A DNA stretch of 64,000 bases from Brucella gallinifaecis (GCF_006476605.1 NZ_ML636801.1:186001-250000), one strand, 5' to 3'; numbered from the stretch's first letter, positions 1-7,711 are shown. Program-made: numbers and translations. Notes: generated by a model not told the origin, from the sequence alone.

Positions 1-1
1 T

Positions 2-139
2 GTTGAAGAAGGCATGCCGCTGACGCGCGAATTGCAGCATTTCCTGCATTGCATTGAAACGCGCGAAACCCCGCGCACCGATGGTCAGGAGGCAATCAAT
101 GTATTGCGTATTTTGACCGAAGGTTCGGTTCGTCATTAA
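2..139 (+). CDS. C-terminal fragment of a probable Gfo/Idh/MocA sugar-nucleotide oxidoreductase
   Basis: Only the last 45 codons lie in the window, so the start is outside. The visible end contains HFLHCIETRETPRTDG, which fits the C-terminal segment of Gfo/Idh/MocA oxidoreductases such as WlbA/WbpB (an HFL..C motif followed by P.TDG.EA...VL). These NAD-dependent enzymes oxidise UDP-sugars on the way to diacetamido-uronic acids. The next gene is a DegT-type aminotransferase, the usual partner in that pathway, which supports the call. The stop codon overlaps a sequence resembling the end of the MITE-like element found at 7109. The fragment is too short for a firm family assignment. Confidence 0.5.
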   Translation, partial: VEEGMPLTRELQHFLHCIETRETPRTDGQEAINVLRILTEGSVRH

Positions 140-154
140 TGGGTCCTGACCCTA
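136..154. repeat. Solitary MITE-end-like inverted repeat
   Basis: The sequence TTAATGGGTCCTGACCCTA matches the right terminus of the element at 7109-7396 (TTAATGAGTCCTGACCCTA) with one difference. It overlaps the stop codon of the preceding gene. No partner end is seen nearby, so it may be a relic, a single-ended remnant or chance; the core is itself nearly palindromic. Confidence 0.4.
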
Positions 155-177
155 GTTAATGGCCAGATAATTCGGGT

Positions 178-197
178 TTGACAGAATTTTCTGTCAA
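178..197. repeat. Perfect 9-bp inverted repeat
   Basis: TTGACAGAA and TTCTGTCAA are separated by two T residues, in the gap between the oxidoreductase fragment and the aminotransferase gene. It could be an operator or a weak hairpin. No trailing T-run makes it a convincing terminator. Confidence 0.4.
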
Positions 198-319
198 CTG
201 GTGTTACGAAACTCGTAAAACTTTGAACGCTTCACCCATGGTCGTTCGAGGCGGGAAGGAATAAGAGAATTGTCGTGGATTCGCTTCTGATGGGGCGAAC
301 CAGATATATTGGAGCCAAC

Positions 320-1438
320 ATGCAGTTCATTGATCTTGGAGCGCAACGCGCACGTATCGAAGACCGTCTTAATGCCGCCGTTTCCAAGGTAGTTGCGGAA
401 GGCCGTTATATTCTTGGGCCTGAAGTGGCTGAGTTTGAAAAGAAGCTTGGCGAATATCTGGGCGTTGAACATGTGATTGCCTGTGCCAACGGTACTGACG
501 CGCTTCAGATGCCTTTGATGGCGCGTGGCATTGGTCCGGGTCATGCCGTGTTTGTTCCGTCGTTCACTTTTGCGGCAACTGCTGAAGTTGTTGCCCTTGT
601 CGGTGCCGAGCCGGTTTTTGTCGATGTCGATGCCGACACATACAACATGAATGTTGAGCAGCTTGAAGCGGCTATCGCTGCGGTTCGCAAGGAAGGCCGT
701 CTTGAGCCAAAGGCGATCATTCCTGTTGATCTGTTCGGCCTTGCTGCCGATTACAATCGTATTAGTGCTGTTGCCGATCGTGAAGAGCTGTTTGTGATCG
801 AAGATGCAGCGCAGTCGATTGGCGGTAAACGCGACAATGTGATGTGCGGTGCTTTCGGTCATGTCGGTGCAACGAGCTTCTATCCTGCCAAGCCACTGGG
901 CTGTTATGGCGATGGTGGAGCAATGTTTACCAATGATGCTGAACTTGCGGATACGCTGCGCTCTGTGCTGTTTCACGGCAAGGGCGAAACGCAATATGAC
1001 AATGTTCGCATTGGTATCAATTCGCGTCTTGATACGATTCAGGCAGCTATTCTTCTGGAAAAGATGGCGATTCTCGAAGATGAGATGGAGGCGCGTGACC
1101 GTATTGCCAAGCGCTACAATGAATTGCTCAAGGATGTGGTCAAGGTGCCTGACCTGCCTGCTGGCAACCGTTCGGCCTGGGCACAGTATTCGATTGAAAG
1201 CGAAAACCGCGATGGTCTGAAAGCGCATCTTCAGGCGGCGGGTATTCCATCGGTTATCTATTATGTGAAGCCGCTGCATTTGCAGACTGCATACAAGCAT
1301 TATCCGATCGCTCCGGGCGGTCTGCCGGTTTCGGAAGCCTTGCCTGCACGAATTCTGAGCCTGCCGATGCATCCTTATCTTTCGGAAGAAGATCAGGACA
1401 AGATCATTGGTGCGATCCGTGGTTTCCACGGCAAATAA
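320..1438 (+). CDS. DegT/DnrJ/EryC1/StrS-family PLP aminotransferase
   Basis: A 372-residue sugar aminotransferase that would transfer an amino group, typically from glutamate, to a keto-sugar nucleotide for surface polysaccharide synthesis. The expected lysine for the PLP Schiff base is about residue 191 (FYPAKPLGCYGDGGA), after the EDAAQ motif near 161-165 and the NGTDAL motif near 58. I chose the ATG at 320 because GGAG sits seven bases upstream and the family N-terminus (IDLGAQ) begins right there; an in-frame upstream start at 275 lacks this. The preceding oxidoreductase suggests a pathway like WlbA/WlbC (diacetamido-glucuronate), but the exact substrate cannot be read from sequence. A terminator follows. 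Confidence 0.85.
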   Translation: MQFIDLGAQRARIEDRLNAAVSKVVAEGRYILGPEVAEFEKKLGEYLGVEHVIACANGTDALQMPLMARGIGPGHAVFVPSFTFAATAEVVALVGAEPVFVDVDADTYNMNVEQLEAAIAAVRKEGRLEPKAIIPVDLFGLAADYNRISAVADREELFVIEDAAQSIGGKRDNVMCGAFGHVGATSFYPAKPLGCYGDGGAMFTNDAELADTLRSVLFHGKGETQYDNVRIGINSRLDTIQAAILLEKMAILEDEMEARDRIAKRYNELLKDVVKVPDLPAGNRSAWAQYSIESENRDGLKAHLQAAGIPSVIYYVKPLHLQTAYKHYPIAPGGLPVSEALPARILSLPMHPYLSEEDQDKIIGAIRGFHGK

Positions 1439-1464
1439 GTTTGATAATCAGTGATTACGAAAAG

Positions 1465-1488
1465 CCCGGCGAAAGCCGGGTTTTTTTT
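1465..1488 (+). terminator. Rho-independent terminator after the aminotransferase
   Basis: CCCGGC-GAAA-GCCGGG stem-loop followed by eight T residues. The 3' arm with its T-run is repeated about 25 bases downstream (AGCCGGGTTTTTTATTG from 1501), so the terminator tail appears to have been duplicated. Confidence 0.9.
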
Positions 1489-1511
1489 ATTGTTGGCGCA
1501 AGCCGGGTTTT

Positions 1512-2621
1512 TTATTGTTGTTGTTTCTTGACTATCGAAGCTACAAAACGGGCAATTGCCGGGCCAGCAAGCAGAACGATGAAAAAACGGCTGGTTTGCA
1601 TGGCAATGATAAATGGCAGATCAACATTGCTCGAGGCTGCAATAATGGCCACTGTGTCAGCTCCGCCGGGGCTTGTGGCGAGATAAGCGGTGAGGGGATC
1701 AAGGCCCAGAAAATGGCCAAGCATCATGCCGAACAGCCCACAGACAGCGATCAGAATAAGCGTTGCACCAAAGACTGCCGGAAAAGCGCGCGCTGCATGG
1801 GCAATGATGCTGCGTGTGAAACCAAGGCCGATGCGCCAGCCAATGAAAATATAGCTACCCGCCAGCAACCATGGTGGCAGATCAATGGTCATGAGGCCAA
1901 TATCTTGCAGCAATGCACCTAAGGCGAGCGGTATGAGCATGGCGCCTGTTGGAATGCGTGATAATTGGCCGAGATAGGCACCGCAGACGATCAGGGCGAG
2001 TGTTGGACCAAGTGTGTGCCAGTTTATCGCAGGAAACCATTCTATGGCCGCAGGCGCCGCTATTTCGATGTCGGTTGTCAACATGACGACAAGTGAGGCT
2101 GTGGTGGCAACGAGGACCACGCGCAGATATTGCATGAAGGCAATCAGTCTTGCATCAGCGCCAAAGGATTCAGACATAATCACAATTGCAGTGGCGGCTC
2201 CCGGCGAAATCCCCCAGACAGCAGTTGTGCCGGGTAACACGCGAAAGCGTGCGAGGAGATAGCCGACCGTTGTACTGGCGAGCAAGGTGAAGCCGGTCGA
2301 AAACAGGATGATCGGCAGATGTTGCCCCAAATTGCTGAAAAATTCCTGCGTCATGGCGCGTGCTATCAACAGGCCGACAATTGCCTGAGCAAAAAGCGAT
2401 ATATGGGTATGAACCTTGATAGCGCTTTCGCGTGATGCCAGCACGATTGCGCCAAGCATGGCTCCGAGAAGGAATGCGGCTGGCAGTTCCAGTCTCTCGC
2501 CAATGTAAATAAAAAAAGCAGATGCAATCAGCAGCAAGCCCCATTGAATCGGCTTTGCTGTATTGCCGAGTGCAAATTTGGCACGGGCTTTATCTTGTCT
2601 GGGCGGGATAGGGTCATGCAT
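1512..2621 (-). CDS. AbrB-family membrane protein (PF05145 type)
   Basis: About 369 residues with roughly ten hydrophobic segments and two internally similar halves, as in the AbrB membrane family often mislabelled 'ammonia monooxygenase'. The halves carry glycine- and proline-rich loops: WGISPGAATAIVIMSESFGADARLIA near residues 140-165, and TSPGGADTVAIIAASSNVD near 320-340. Transport function is assumed for this family but the substrate is not established. ATG at 2621 and GTG at 2624 are both possible; AGGGA lies just upstream of either. The gene is convergent with the aminotransferase and ends within the duplicated terminator tail. Confidence 0.75.
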   Translation of the reverse strand: MHDPIPPRQDKARAKFALGNTAKPIQWGLLLIASAFFIYIGERLELPAAFLLGAMLGAIVLASRESAIKVHTHISLFAQAIVGLLIARAMTQEFFSNLGQHLPIILFSTGFTLLASTTVGYLLARFRVLPGTTAVWGISPGAATAIVIMSESFGADARLIAFMQYLRVVLVATTASLVVMLTTDIEIAAPAAIEWFPAINWHTLGPTLALIVCGAYLGQLSRIPTGAMLIPLALGALLQDIGLMTIDLPPWLLAGSYIFIGWRIGLGFTRSIIAHAARAFPAVFGATLILIAVCGLFGMMLGHFLGLDPLTAYLATSPGGADTVAIIAASSNVDLPFIIAMQTSRFFIVLLAGPAIARFVASIVKKQQQ

Positions 2622-2702
2622 CACATCATATCCCTATAACCAGCCGTGGCGGGAATGCAAACCAAGAATTGGTGCATGGTGTCACGTTGATGTTTAATGC
2701 AG

Positions 2703-2733
2703 AAAAGCACCGCCTGTGATAGGCGGTGCTTTT
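2703..2733 (-). terminator. Rho-independent terminator for the FliJ-like gene
   Basis: A perfect 12-bp stem, AAAAGCACCGCC with GGCGGTGCTTTT, around a 7-nt loop lies 20 bases beyond the stop of the minus-strand FliJ-like gene. The A/T outer pairs give a T-run on that strand. Confidence 0.85.
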
Positions 2734-2753
2734 GAGGATAGCCCGAAATTTTA

Positions 2754-3146
2754 TTAGCCGATCATCGCGCGACGCTGGTTGAGCGGGCGCTCAACGATTT
2801 CGCGAGGTGCCTTGACGCCGTCGCGCTCTTCCAGCGCTTCTGCTTTCGCAAGGTCGGCTTCAGCGACGACCAGTTCTGCTTCGGCGGCTTCTTTTTGCTG
2901 CATCAGGTCACGAATCGAGCCAACGAGATTGTCGCGGCGCTGACGTGCAGCTTTTGCAAAGGTTGGATAGGCAAAATGATTGATGTCAGTGATGCCTGCC
3001 TTCTTCTCTTCCGATAGAATCTGGGCGTCGAGTTCCCCGGCCATCCGTTCGAACTCACCCATCATCAGATCAAGTTGACCCAGTTGACGGCGCTTTTCCT
3101 TCACCTGGAACAATTTCAGCCTGACGAGGCTTTCACGTGGCTTCAT
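2754..3146 (-). CDS. fliJ: FliJ-like flagellar export chaperone
   Basis: A 130-residue, highly charged, almost entirely helical protein beginning MKPRESLVRLKLFQVKEKRR, the pattern of FliJ proteins. FliJ is a soluble coiled coil that escorts flagellar export substrates to the FliI ATPase and export gate. The ATG at 3146 is preceded by AAGGAG; a longer frame up to 3263 has no comparable site. The gene is divergent from ctrA across a 532-bp intergenic region, an arrangement I recall in other Rhizobiales. The family is low in sequence conservation, so the assignment rests on pattern and neighbourhood. A strong terminator follows. Confidence 0.65.
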   Translation of the reverse strand: MKPRESLVRLKLFQVKEKRRQLGQLDLMMGEFERMAGELDAQILSEEKKAGITDINHFAYPTFAKAARQRRDNLVGSIRDLMQQKEAAEAELVVAEADLAKAEALEERDGVKAPREIVERPLNQRRAMIG

Positions 3147-3395
3147 ACGCAATACTCCTTGAACACCAACCAGCTCTCTTAATGTTGGGGCGTTCCCCCC
3201 GACTTTATTAACAGGCATATCAGGGAGCCGTTTTCCCGTAATATGCCATCTAAACCATTGCAAAGACTTGCTTTTTTACATGCAAGCCATGCTGCCAAGC
3301 ATAAGAAATGTCTGTTCAAGCGAAACAAAAAGTTAAGATTTCGCTCTTTTGGTAACCATTCCTTTACCGGCAACGTTAATCATATGCGTTAGGAA

Positions 3396-3593
3396 TTAAG
3401 GCTCGGTAAATAGAGTGTGGTTTTTGAGTAACAGGCGAAAGCTAGAGTCAATTGAATCACTTAAGAGGTTTTCTTAATGTGATTCATGAGTGTCGAGTGA
3501 ACAGAAGAATTGCATATGATTCAGTTGGATAAGAGTTTTCTCTAATCAGGAAAAAATTATGCTTGCTAACCGGAATCATATTTTGTTAACCAT
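3396..3593 (+). promoter_or_regulatory. ctrA control region: five GANTC sites, CtrA-like boxes and a large dyad
   Basis: The 532-bp gap 3147-3678 holds no gene. GANTC (CcrM methylation) sites are at 3445-3449, 3454-3458, 3481-3485, 3518-3522 and 3573-3577. A CtrA-like box TTAA-N7-TAAA is at 3396-3410, and the half-site TTAACCAT is at 3586-3593. An imperfect dyad at 3454-3485 has a GANTC site at each end (GAATCAC / GTGATTC) with TTAAG / CTTAA arms inside. In Caulobacter, ctrA is controlled by CcrM methylation and by CtrA itself; the same logic is inferred here. Confidence 0.65.
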
Positions 3594-3678
3594 TTGCAGG
3601 CACCTTCATGCTAAGGCAACGACAGTTCCGTCAGCTGCCGTGAGGGAAAACTGGTCAGCGGCGGAAAGGGGATAAGAT

Positions 3679-4380
3679 ATGCGCGTCCTTTTGATTGAAG
3701 ACGACAGTGCTATCGCACAAAGCATTGAACTAATGCTTAAGTCCGAGAGCTTTAATGTTTACACCACCGATCTTGGTGAAGAAGGTATCGATCTCGGCAA
3801 GCTCTATGATTATGATATCATCTTGCTTGATCTGAACCTGCCGGACATGTCCGGTTATGAAGTTTTGCGTACATTGCGCCTTTCAAAGGTCAAGACGCCA
3901 ATCCTGATCCTCTCCGGCATGGCCGGGATTGAGGACAAGGTCCGCGGTCTTGGTTTTGGCGCAGACGACTATATGACCAAGCCATTTCACAAGGATGAGC
4001 TGATCGCCCGTATTCATGCGATTGTTCGTCGTTCGAAGGGCCATGCCCAGTCGGTCATTACAACTGGCGATCTGATTGTTAACCTCGACGCCAAGACGGT
4101 CGAAGTTGCTGGTCAGCGCGTGCATCTGACTGGCAAGGAATATCAGATGCTTGAGCTGCTTTCGCTGCGCAAGGGCACCACGCTTACCAAGGAAATGTTC
4201 CTCAACCACCTTTATGGCGGTATGGACGAGCCTGAGCTGAAGATTATCGATGTCTTTATCTGCAAGCTGCGCAAGAAGCTTGATGCTGTTTCCGGCAGCC
4301 AGAGCTTCATCGAAACTGTCTGGGGTCGTGGCTATGTGCTGCGCGAGCCGGATGGTGCAGAGCTGCGTGAAAGCGCGTAA
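3679..4380 (+). CDS. ctrA: Cell-cycle response regulator CtrA
   Basis: A 233-residue OmpR/PhoB-type response regulator. The receiver domain (1-120) has the acidic pocket EDD (7-9), the phospho-acceptor Asp51 in [13 protein letters not shown], and the conserved lysine in MTKPF near 101. The C-terminal winged helix (about 125-230) contains [12 protein letters not shown] and the recognition helix region FICKLRKKL. CtrA controls division, DNA methylation, flagella and envelope genes, and binds TTAA-N7-TTAA. The ATG follows AAAGGGG. The gene converges with chpT, whose product phosphorylates CtrA in the CckA-ChpT-CtrA relay, and lies 3.5 kb from sciP. Length and motifs match alphaproteobacterial CtrA throughout. 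Confidence 0.97.
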   Translation: MRVLLIEDDSAIAQSIELMLKSESFNVYTTDLGEEGIDLGKLYDYDIILLDLNLPDMSGYEVLRTLRLSKVKTPILILSGMAGIEDKVRGLGFGADDYMTKPFHKDELIARIHAIVRRSKGHAQSVITTGDLIVNLDAKTVEVAGQRVHLTGKEYQMLELLSLRKGTTLTKEMFLNHLYGGMDEPELKIIDVFICKLRKKLDAVSGSQSFIETVWGRGYVLREPDGAELRESA

Positions 4381-4427
4381 GCTTTCGCACATTGTTGAAT
4401 TGAAAAAGGCTCCATTGAGTTGAGAAA

Positions 4428-4457
4428 GGTTCCGGGCACCCGGAGCCTTTTTCTTTT
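4428..4457 (+). terminator. ctrA terminator
   Basis: GGTTCCGGG-CA-CCCGGAGCC stem (one G.U pair) followed by TTTTTCTTTT, 48 bases after the ctrA stop codon. Confidence 0.85.
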
Positions 4458-4470
4458 GGAGCTGGTCAGC

Positions 4471-4503
4471 AAAAAAGGCGCAGGGCTTAACCTTGCGCCT
4501 TTT
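4471..4503 (-). terminator. chpT terminator, possibly bidirectional
   Basis: AGGCGCAGGG / CCTTGCGCCT stem around a TTAA-containing loop. It is flanked by six A residues on the left, giving a T-run for minus-strand chpT, and by TTTT on the right, so it could also back up the ctrA terminator. Confidence 0.75.
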
Positions 4504-4520
4504 GTTGTGTGTGGTGTTCT

Positions 4521-5150
4521 TTATTCAGCCGAGAAAACGATGTCTTCTGCAGTTGCGTGAATAGAAATTGTCATACCGGCTTCTTCAGCGAGCAGCAGCG
4601 TGTAATATGGCTGCACCGAATGCGCATCGATTGGTTCTTCCGGTTCTGCGCCGGAATGCAATTCAAGAAATTTCGGCGGTACGCGCAGCATCCGCCCCTT
4701 CACAGTAATGACAAAACGCGGATTGGTATCGTCATTTTCAAGACGAACATTCAGCGAGCCGCCGCGCGGGATCGCAGCATTGCCGATCAGCATCAGGTTA
4801 AGCAGCAGCTTGACCTTGTTTTTTGGCAATAAAACGCGCGTACCTTCCCATGTCAGTTCCGGCTTTTCATTGGCAAAATATTGCGTGGCGACATGCTGGG
4901 CGTCGCCGGTATCGATCTGCACGCCTGCGGAACCGGCTGCACCAAATGCGATGCGGGCAAATTGAAGGCGGGCCGAGGCATTGCGTGCGCTTGATTTGAT
5001 GAGTGCCATTGCGTCTTCATCTGCACCGCCTTCTTCCAGCAGTTCAAGGCCATTGTTAATGGCACCGACCGGTGAAATAATGTCATGACAGATGCGGCTG
5101 CACAGAAGCGCACCAAGATCGAGTGCGGAAAGGGTCACAGGCAATGGCAT
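4521..5150 (-). CDS. chpT: Histidine phosphotransferase ChpT
   Basis: A 209-residue protein with the DHp-like helical hairpin of ChpT and a degenerate ATPase-like C-terminal domain that lacks ATP-binding motifs. The phospho-accepting histidine is His22 in SRICHDIISPVGAINNGLEL. ChpT takes phosphate from the hybrid kinase CckA and passes it to CtrA (and to CpdR), so finding it tail-to-tail with ctrA is functionally apt. The ATG at 5150 is preceded by GGAG at suitable distance. ChpT is known from Caulobacter and Brucella. Terminators for both genes occupy the 140-bp gap between the two stop codons. Confidence 0.93.
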   Translation of the reverse strand: MPLPVTLSALDLGALLCSRICHDIISPVGAINNGLELLEEGGADEDAMALIKSSARNASARLQFARIAFGAAGSAGVQIDTGDAQHVATQYFANEKPELTWEGTRVLLPKNKVKLLLNLMLIGNAAIPRGGSLNVRLENDDTNPRFVITVKGRMLRVPPKFLELHSGAEPEEPIDAHSVQPYYTLLLAEEAGMTISIHATAEDIVFSAE

Positions 5151-5351
5151 GGTGTTTTCTCCAGGCGCTAACCAGCTCTGCTTATCGACCTATAGTCGAA
5201 TGTCAGGCGGAAATCAGTTGATCAATATAGCCCCCGACGAATCATCATATGAGGCCTTGGGAAACTGGATACACGTGACATCCGGTTACCGCAACAAAGC
5301 TGTTTTTGCCGCCATTCTAAAGCCAATTTCAGCAAATAAAGATTTAGACAA

Positions 5352-5380
5352 TAAATTAGCGTTTAAAATAAGCGCGATTC
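5352..5380 (+). promoter_or_regulatory. Candidate CtrA box and GANTC site upstream of eipA
   Basis: The 327-bp gap 5151-5477 has no gene. TAAA-N7-TTAA at 5352-5366 differs by one base from the CtrA consensus, and GATTC lies at 5376-5380. EipA is reported to be CtrA-controlled in Brucella, so a site here is expected; this particular one is inferred from sequence. Confidence 0.45.
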
Positions 5381-5477
5381 GGTAAAAGCGTTCACAAGAA
5401 ACGTATACGAGGGGCAGGACCCCAGGCTTTTAACAGGGCTGTCAGATAGAGAAGCTGGTAGGCAAAAGGAATTATAA

Positions 5478-6080
5478 ATGGCCATACCGTCCCTGTCGCA
5501 GATCAGGTTCCGCAATGCGATCTATTTTATCGCGTTTTTTGCGGCTTTACTGATTTCAATTATCGCCGTGCCGCATCATGCGCAGGCACAGAGCAGCAAC
5601 ACATATTCAGCCCAGGAAGTTGTTGAATCCGGGCATCGTTTTTTTGGATCGACTTCCGGTGGTATCGCCAGTGCTGTCGAAAAAGCTTTTCAGAGTTTCG
5701 GTCTCCCGAATGGTTACATTTTGGGTGAAGAAGGCTCAGGCGCGTTTATTGGTGGTCTGACTTATGGTGAAGGCACGCTTTATACAAAGAATGCAGGCGA
5801 TCACCGCACGTTCTGGCAAGGGCCATCGCTTGGCTGGGATTTTGGCGGGCAAGGCTCCCGCGTCATGATGCTTGTCTATAATCTTGATGATATTCAAAGT
5901 CTCTATGGTCGTTATGCCGGTGTTGCCGGTTCGGCCTATGTCATTGCCGGTGTTGGCTTTAATGTGCTCAAGCGCCAGAATATCATGCTTGTGCCAATCC
6001 GTACGGGAGTTGGTGCGCGTCTGGGTATCAATATCGGTTATCTGAAGCTTTCCGCTTCACCAACATGGAACCCGTTTTGA
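5478..6080 (+). CDS. eipA: Periplasmic envelope-integrity protein EipA (DUF1134)
   Basis: A 200-residue exported protein. A hydrophobic segment (about 13-31) is followed by a signal-peptidase site after AQA near residue 37. The mature part is the DUF1134 domain, glycine- and aromatic-rich (GSTSGGIASAVEKAF, GPSLGWDFGGQGSR, GRYAGVAGSAYV), predicted as a small beta barrel. EipA in Brucella supports envelope stress resistance and virulence and is transcriptionally linked to CtrA. The start is set by AAAGGA before the ATG. The neighbourhood (chpT upstream, ctrA and sciP close by) agrees. A Bru-RS-like palindrome follows the gene. Confidence 0.9.
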   Translation: MAIPSLSQIRFRNAIYFIAFFAALLISIIAVPHHAQAQSSNTYSAQEVVESGHRFFGSTSGGIASAVEKAFQSFGLPNGYILGEEGSGAFIGGLTYGEGTLYTKNAGDHRTFWQGPSLGWDFGGQGSRVMMLVYNLDDIQSLYGRYAGVAGSAYVIAGVGFNVLKRQNIMLVPIRTGVGARLGINIGYLKLSASPTWNPF

Positions 6081-6136
6081 TTTTTGTCATGAACACTCGT
6101 CAGTCATTGCAGTGGCTGACGCCTTCTTTCTTTTCA

Positions 6137-6182
6137 ACGCGCATCCCGAAACGTGTTTCACATTTTTCGGGATGCGCTCTAA
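6137..6182. repeat. Bru-RS-like palindromic repeat, right half only
   Basis: GCGCATCCCGAAA and TTTCGGGATGCGC form a long hairpin that ends in GCGCTCTAA. This corresponds to the right half of the complete copy at 7712-7817. The TAA at 6180-6182 closes the frame of the next gene, whose start lies 12 nt downstream. The hairpin may also serve as the 3' end of the eipA transcript. Confidence 0.8.
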
Positions 6183-6194
6183 TGTGAAAAAATT

Positions 6195-7109
6195 GTGATC
6201 CAGTCTGCGCTCATTTTCATACTTGGCATTCTTGTGGCGGTTTTCGTCGTGGTTCTGCTTGGGCCATCGGTCTGGCGACGTGCCTTTGTTCTGGCGCGAC
6301 GTCAGGTTCATGCGGAGTTGCCGGTAACGCTTGCAGAAATTCGCGCAGATCGTGACGGGTTGCGTGCAGAACATGCCGTGGTTGCGAGCAGGCTTTCGCA
6401 ACAACTTCGACAGGAGCGCGAGAAAACATCCGCCCAGCTTATCAGGATCGGCGAGCAATATGATGAGTTGAAGCGATATTCAGCCCTGGAGACGGAGCTT
6501 GCAACGCTTCGGGAAACGCTTGTTGCAGGTAACAAGCTTATCGAAGAAATCAGTGCGGAGCGTGATAGTGCTGCGCATAAAACAGAAATTGTTGAAGCAG
6601 AAGCAAAGCGCCTTGAGAAAAATCTTTCATCTCTTCAGGAACTGGCGGATATGCTTCGTATCGAGATCACGACCAAAGAAGCCGAGTATAGCCGTTTAGT
6701 TAATGAAATGACTGAGATGCGTCGGGATCGTAAAGATGCATCTGCCCATTATAACGAGGTCGCGACCCAATTGACTGCAGTCCAGACTGAACTGAAAACC
6801 CAAAAGCGCCGCAATATGGAATTGCAGCAGAAGCTTGACAAGCTGATCGCTGATTTTTCAGACGCACAGGAACGGCTTGAACGCTATGCCCGCAAGGGCG
6901 ATGCGGGGACTGTTGTTCCTGCCGAAATTCTGAAAGAAAATGCAGCACTTCGGGAGGAAATGGCCGTTCTGGCAGCAAAGATGGTCGCTGCAACAGCAGA
7001 GAATGAAGGTGATGCTTCACCGATCCATAAGCTGCTTGAAGGTGAAAGCGTTGAAAAATCTGGCAAGCGGCCTAAAAGCCTTGCCAGCAGGATTCGCGAG
7101 CTTCGTTAG
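6195..7109 (+). CDS. Membrane-anchored coiled-coil protein, function unknown
   Basis: A 304-residue protein not assigned to a named family. Residues 3-25 (SALIFILGILVAVFVVVLL) form one membrane anchor. Residues about 40-275 are almost continuous heptad-like helix rich in Glu, Lys, Arg and Ala, indicating a long coiled coil, and the tail is basic (SGKRPKSLASRIRELR). The start appears to be GTG at 6195: an in-frame TAA lies at 6180-6182 within the upstream repeat and no ATG intervenes; the ribosome site is weak. The TAG stop shares its first two bases with the target duplication of the MITE-like element that begins immediately after. It sits in the CtrA/EipA neighbourhood, but no role can be inferred. 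Confidence 0.7.
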   Translation: MIQSALIFILGILVAVFVVVLLGPSVWRRAFVLARRQVHAELPVTLAEIRADRDGLRAEHAVVASRLSQQLRQEREKTSAQLIRIGEQYDELKRYSALETELATLRETLVAGNKLIEEISAERDSAAHKTEIVEAEAKRLEKNLSSLQELADMLRIEITTKEAEYSRLVNEMTEMRRDRKDASAHYNEVATQLTAVQTELKTQKRRNMELQQKLDKLIADFSDAQERLERYARKGDAGTVVPAEILKENAALREEMAVLAAKMVAATAENEGDASPIHKLLEGESVEKSGKRPKSLASRIRELR

Positions 7110-7396
7110 GGTCAGGACTCATTAATTTGATGAGAATGGCATCTGAAATGACCAGATTTGCCCGAATATTCAAAGAGAGGGACGTGAGGACGGGGTAGTT
7201 CCCCCGGTTGAGCCGCTCGACGCAGCAGATCGCCCAAATCGCATATTTGTCATTTCGATGTCCGAAGGATGTGGTCCATCCGCCCGCCTACGTCGTCGAA
7301 AAGTCTTGAAAATGAACCACATTTCCTTCGTCTTTCCTCCTCGTATCCGAACGGATGGCCTCACACCATTCCCGTCAAATTAATGAGTCCTGACCC
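7109..7396. mobile_element. 288-bp MITE-like element with 25-bp-class terminal inverted repeats and TA duplication
   Basis: The ends read GGGTCAGGACTCATTAA... and ...TTAATGAGTCCTGACCC. They are perfect inverted repeats for 22 bases and imperfect ones for about 10 more (GAGAATGG against GGGAATGG). The element is flanked by TA at 7107-7108 and 7397-7398, a 2-bp target duplication as made by IS630/Tc1-type or some IS5-group transposases. No convincing ORF lies inside, so it is non-autonomous. It sits in the stop codon of the upstream coiled-coil gene: the reconstructed empty site would read TAA instead of TAG. A related single end is at 136-154. Confidence 0.85.
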
Positions 7397-7402
7397 TAAA
7401 AA

Positions 7403-7699
7403 TCACTCATCGGTAATGACATCTGCCCATTCGCTGTGACGCTTTGCCTGTACCTGCATGAAGCTGCATCGGGGTATGATTTTCCAGCCTGTTTTCCGGG
7501 CATCTTCAATTGCATTGAGCGCCAGTGCTTGCGCAATGCCTTTTCCGCGCATCGAATCGGGCACGAAAGTGTGATCAATGGCAATGAGCGACGGAGCTAA
7601 TTTTAAATAGGTCATTTCAGCTTCATCACCATCTATGTTGATGAAATAGCGACCGCTATCGGCCGTATCGCTTTTTGAGATCTTCATATTTTCAACCAT
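7403..7699 (-). CDS. Small GNAT-fold N-acetyltransferase (YjdJ/DUF-type)
   Basis: A 98-residue protein of the minimal GNAT family resembling YjdJ. Key stretches are the beta strand HTFVPDSMRGKGIAQALA (acetyl-CoA pyrophosphate loop R-G-K-G-I-A, about 49-58) and the C-terminal signature IIPRCSFMQVQAKRHSEWAD. These proteins bind acetyl-CoA; their acceptor is generally unknown. An ATG at 7699 and one at 7687 are both possible, with no strong ribosome site for either. The gene ends six bases from the MITE-like element, and its start lies 12 bases from the complete Bru-RS-like repeat. Confidence 0.8.
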   Translation of the reverse strand: MVENMKISKSDTADSGRYFINIDGDEAEMTYLKLAPSLIAIDHTFVPDSMRGKGIAQALALNAIEDARKTGWKIIPRCSFMQVQAKRHSEWADVITDE

Positions 7700-7711
7700 G
7701 ACCAGATTTTC

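Noticed and set aside
194-1429. Long minus-strand open frame opposite the aminotransferase gene
   Set aside because: It is an antisense shadow of a well-supported gene; its translation is rich in Arg, His and Asn without family motifs.
5410-5425. GGGGCAGGACCCC as a third MITE end
   Set aside because: It matches only the palindromic core and lacks the adjoining ATTAA, so it is probably chance.
7170-7364. Possible minus-strand ORF inside the MITE-like element
   Set aside because: Arg/Ser-rich with no transposase motifs; the element is too short for an autonomous transposon.
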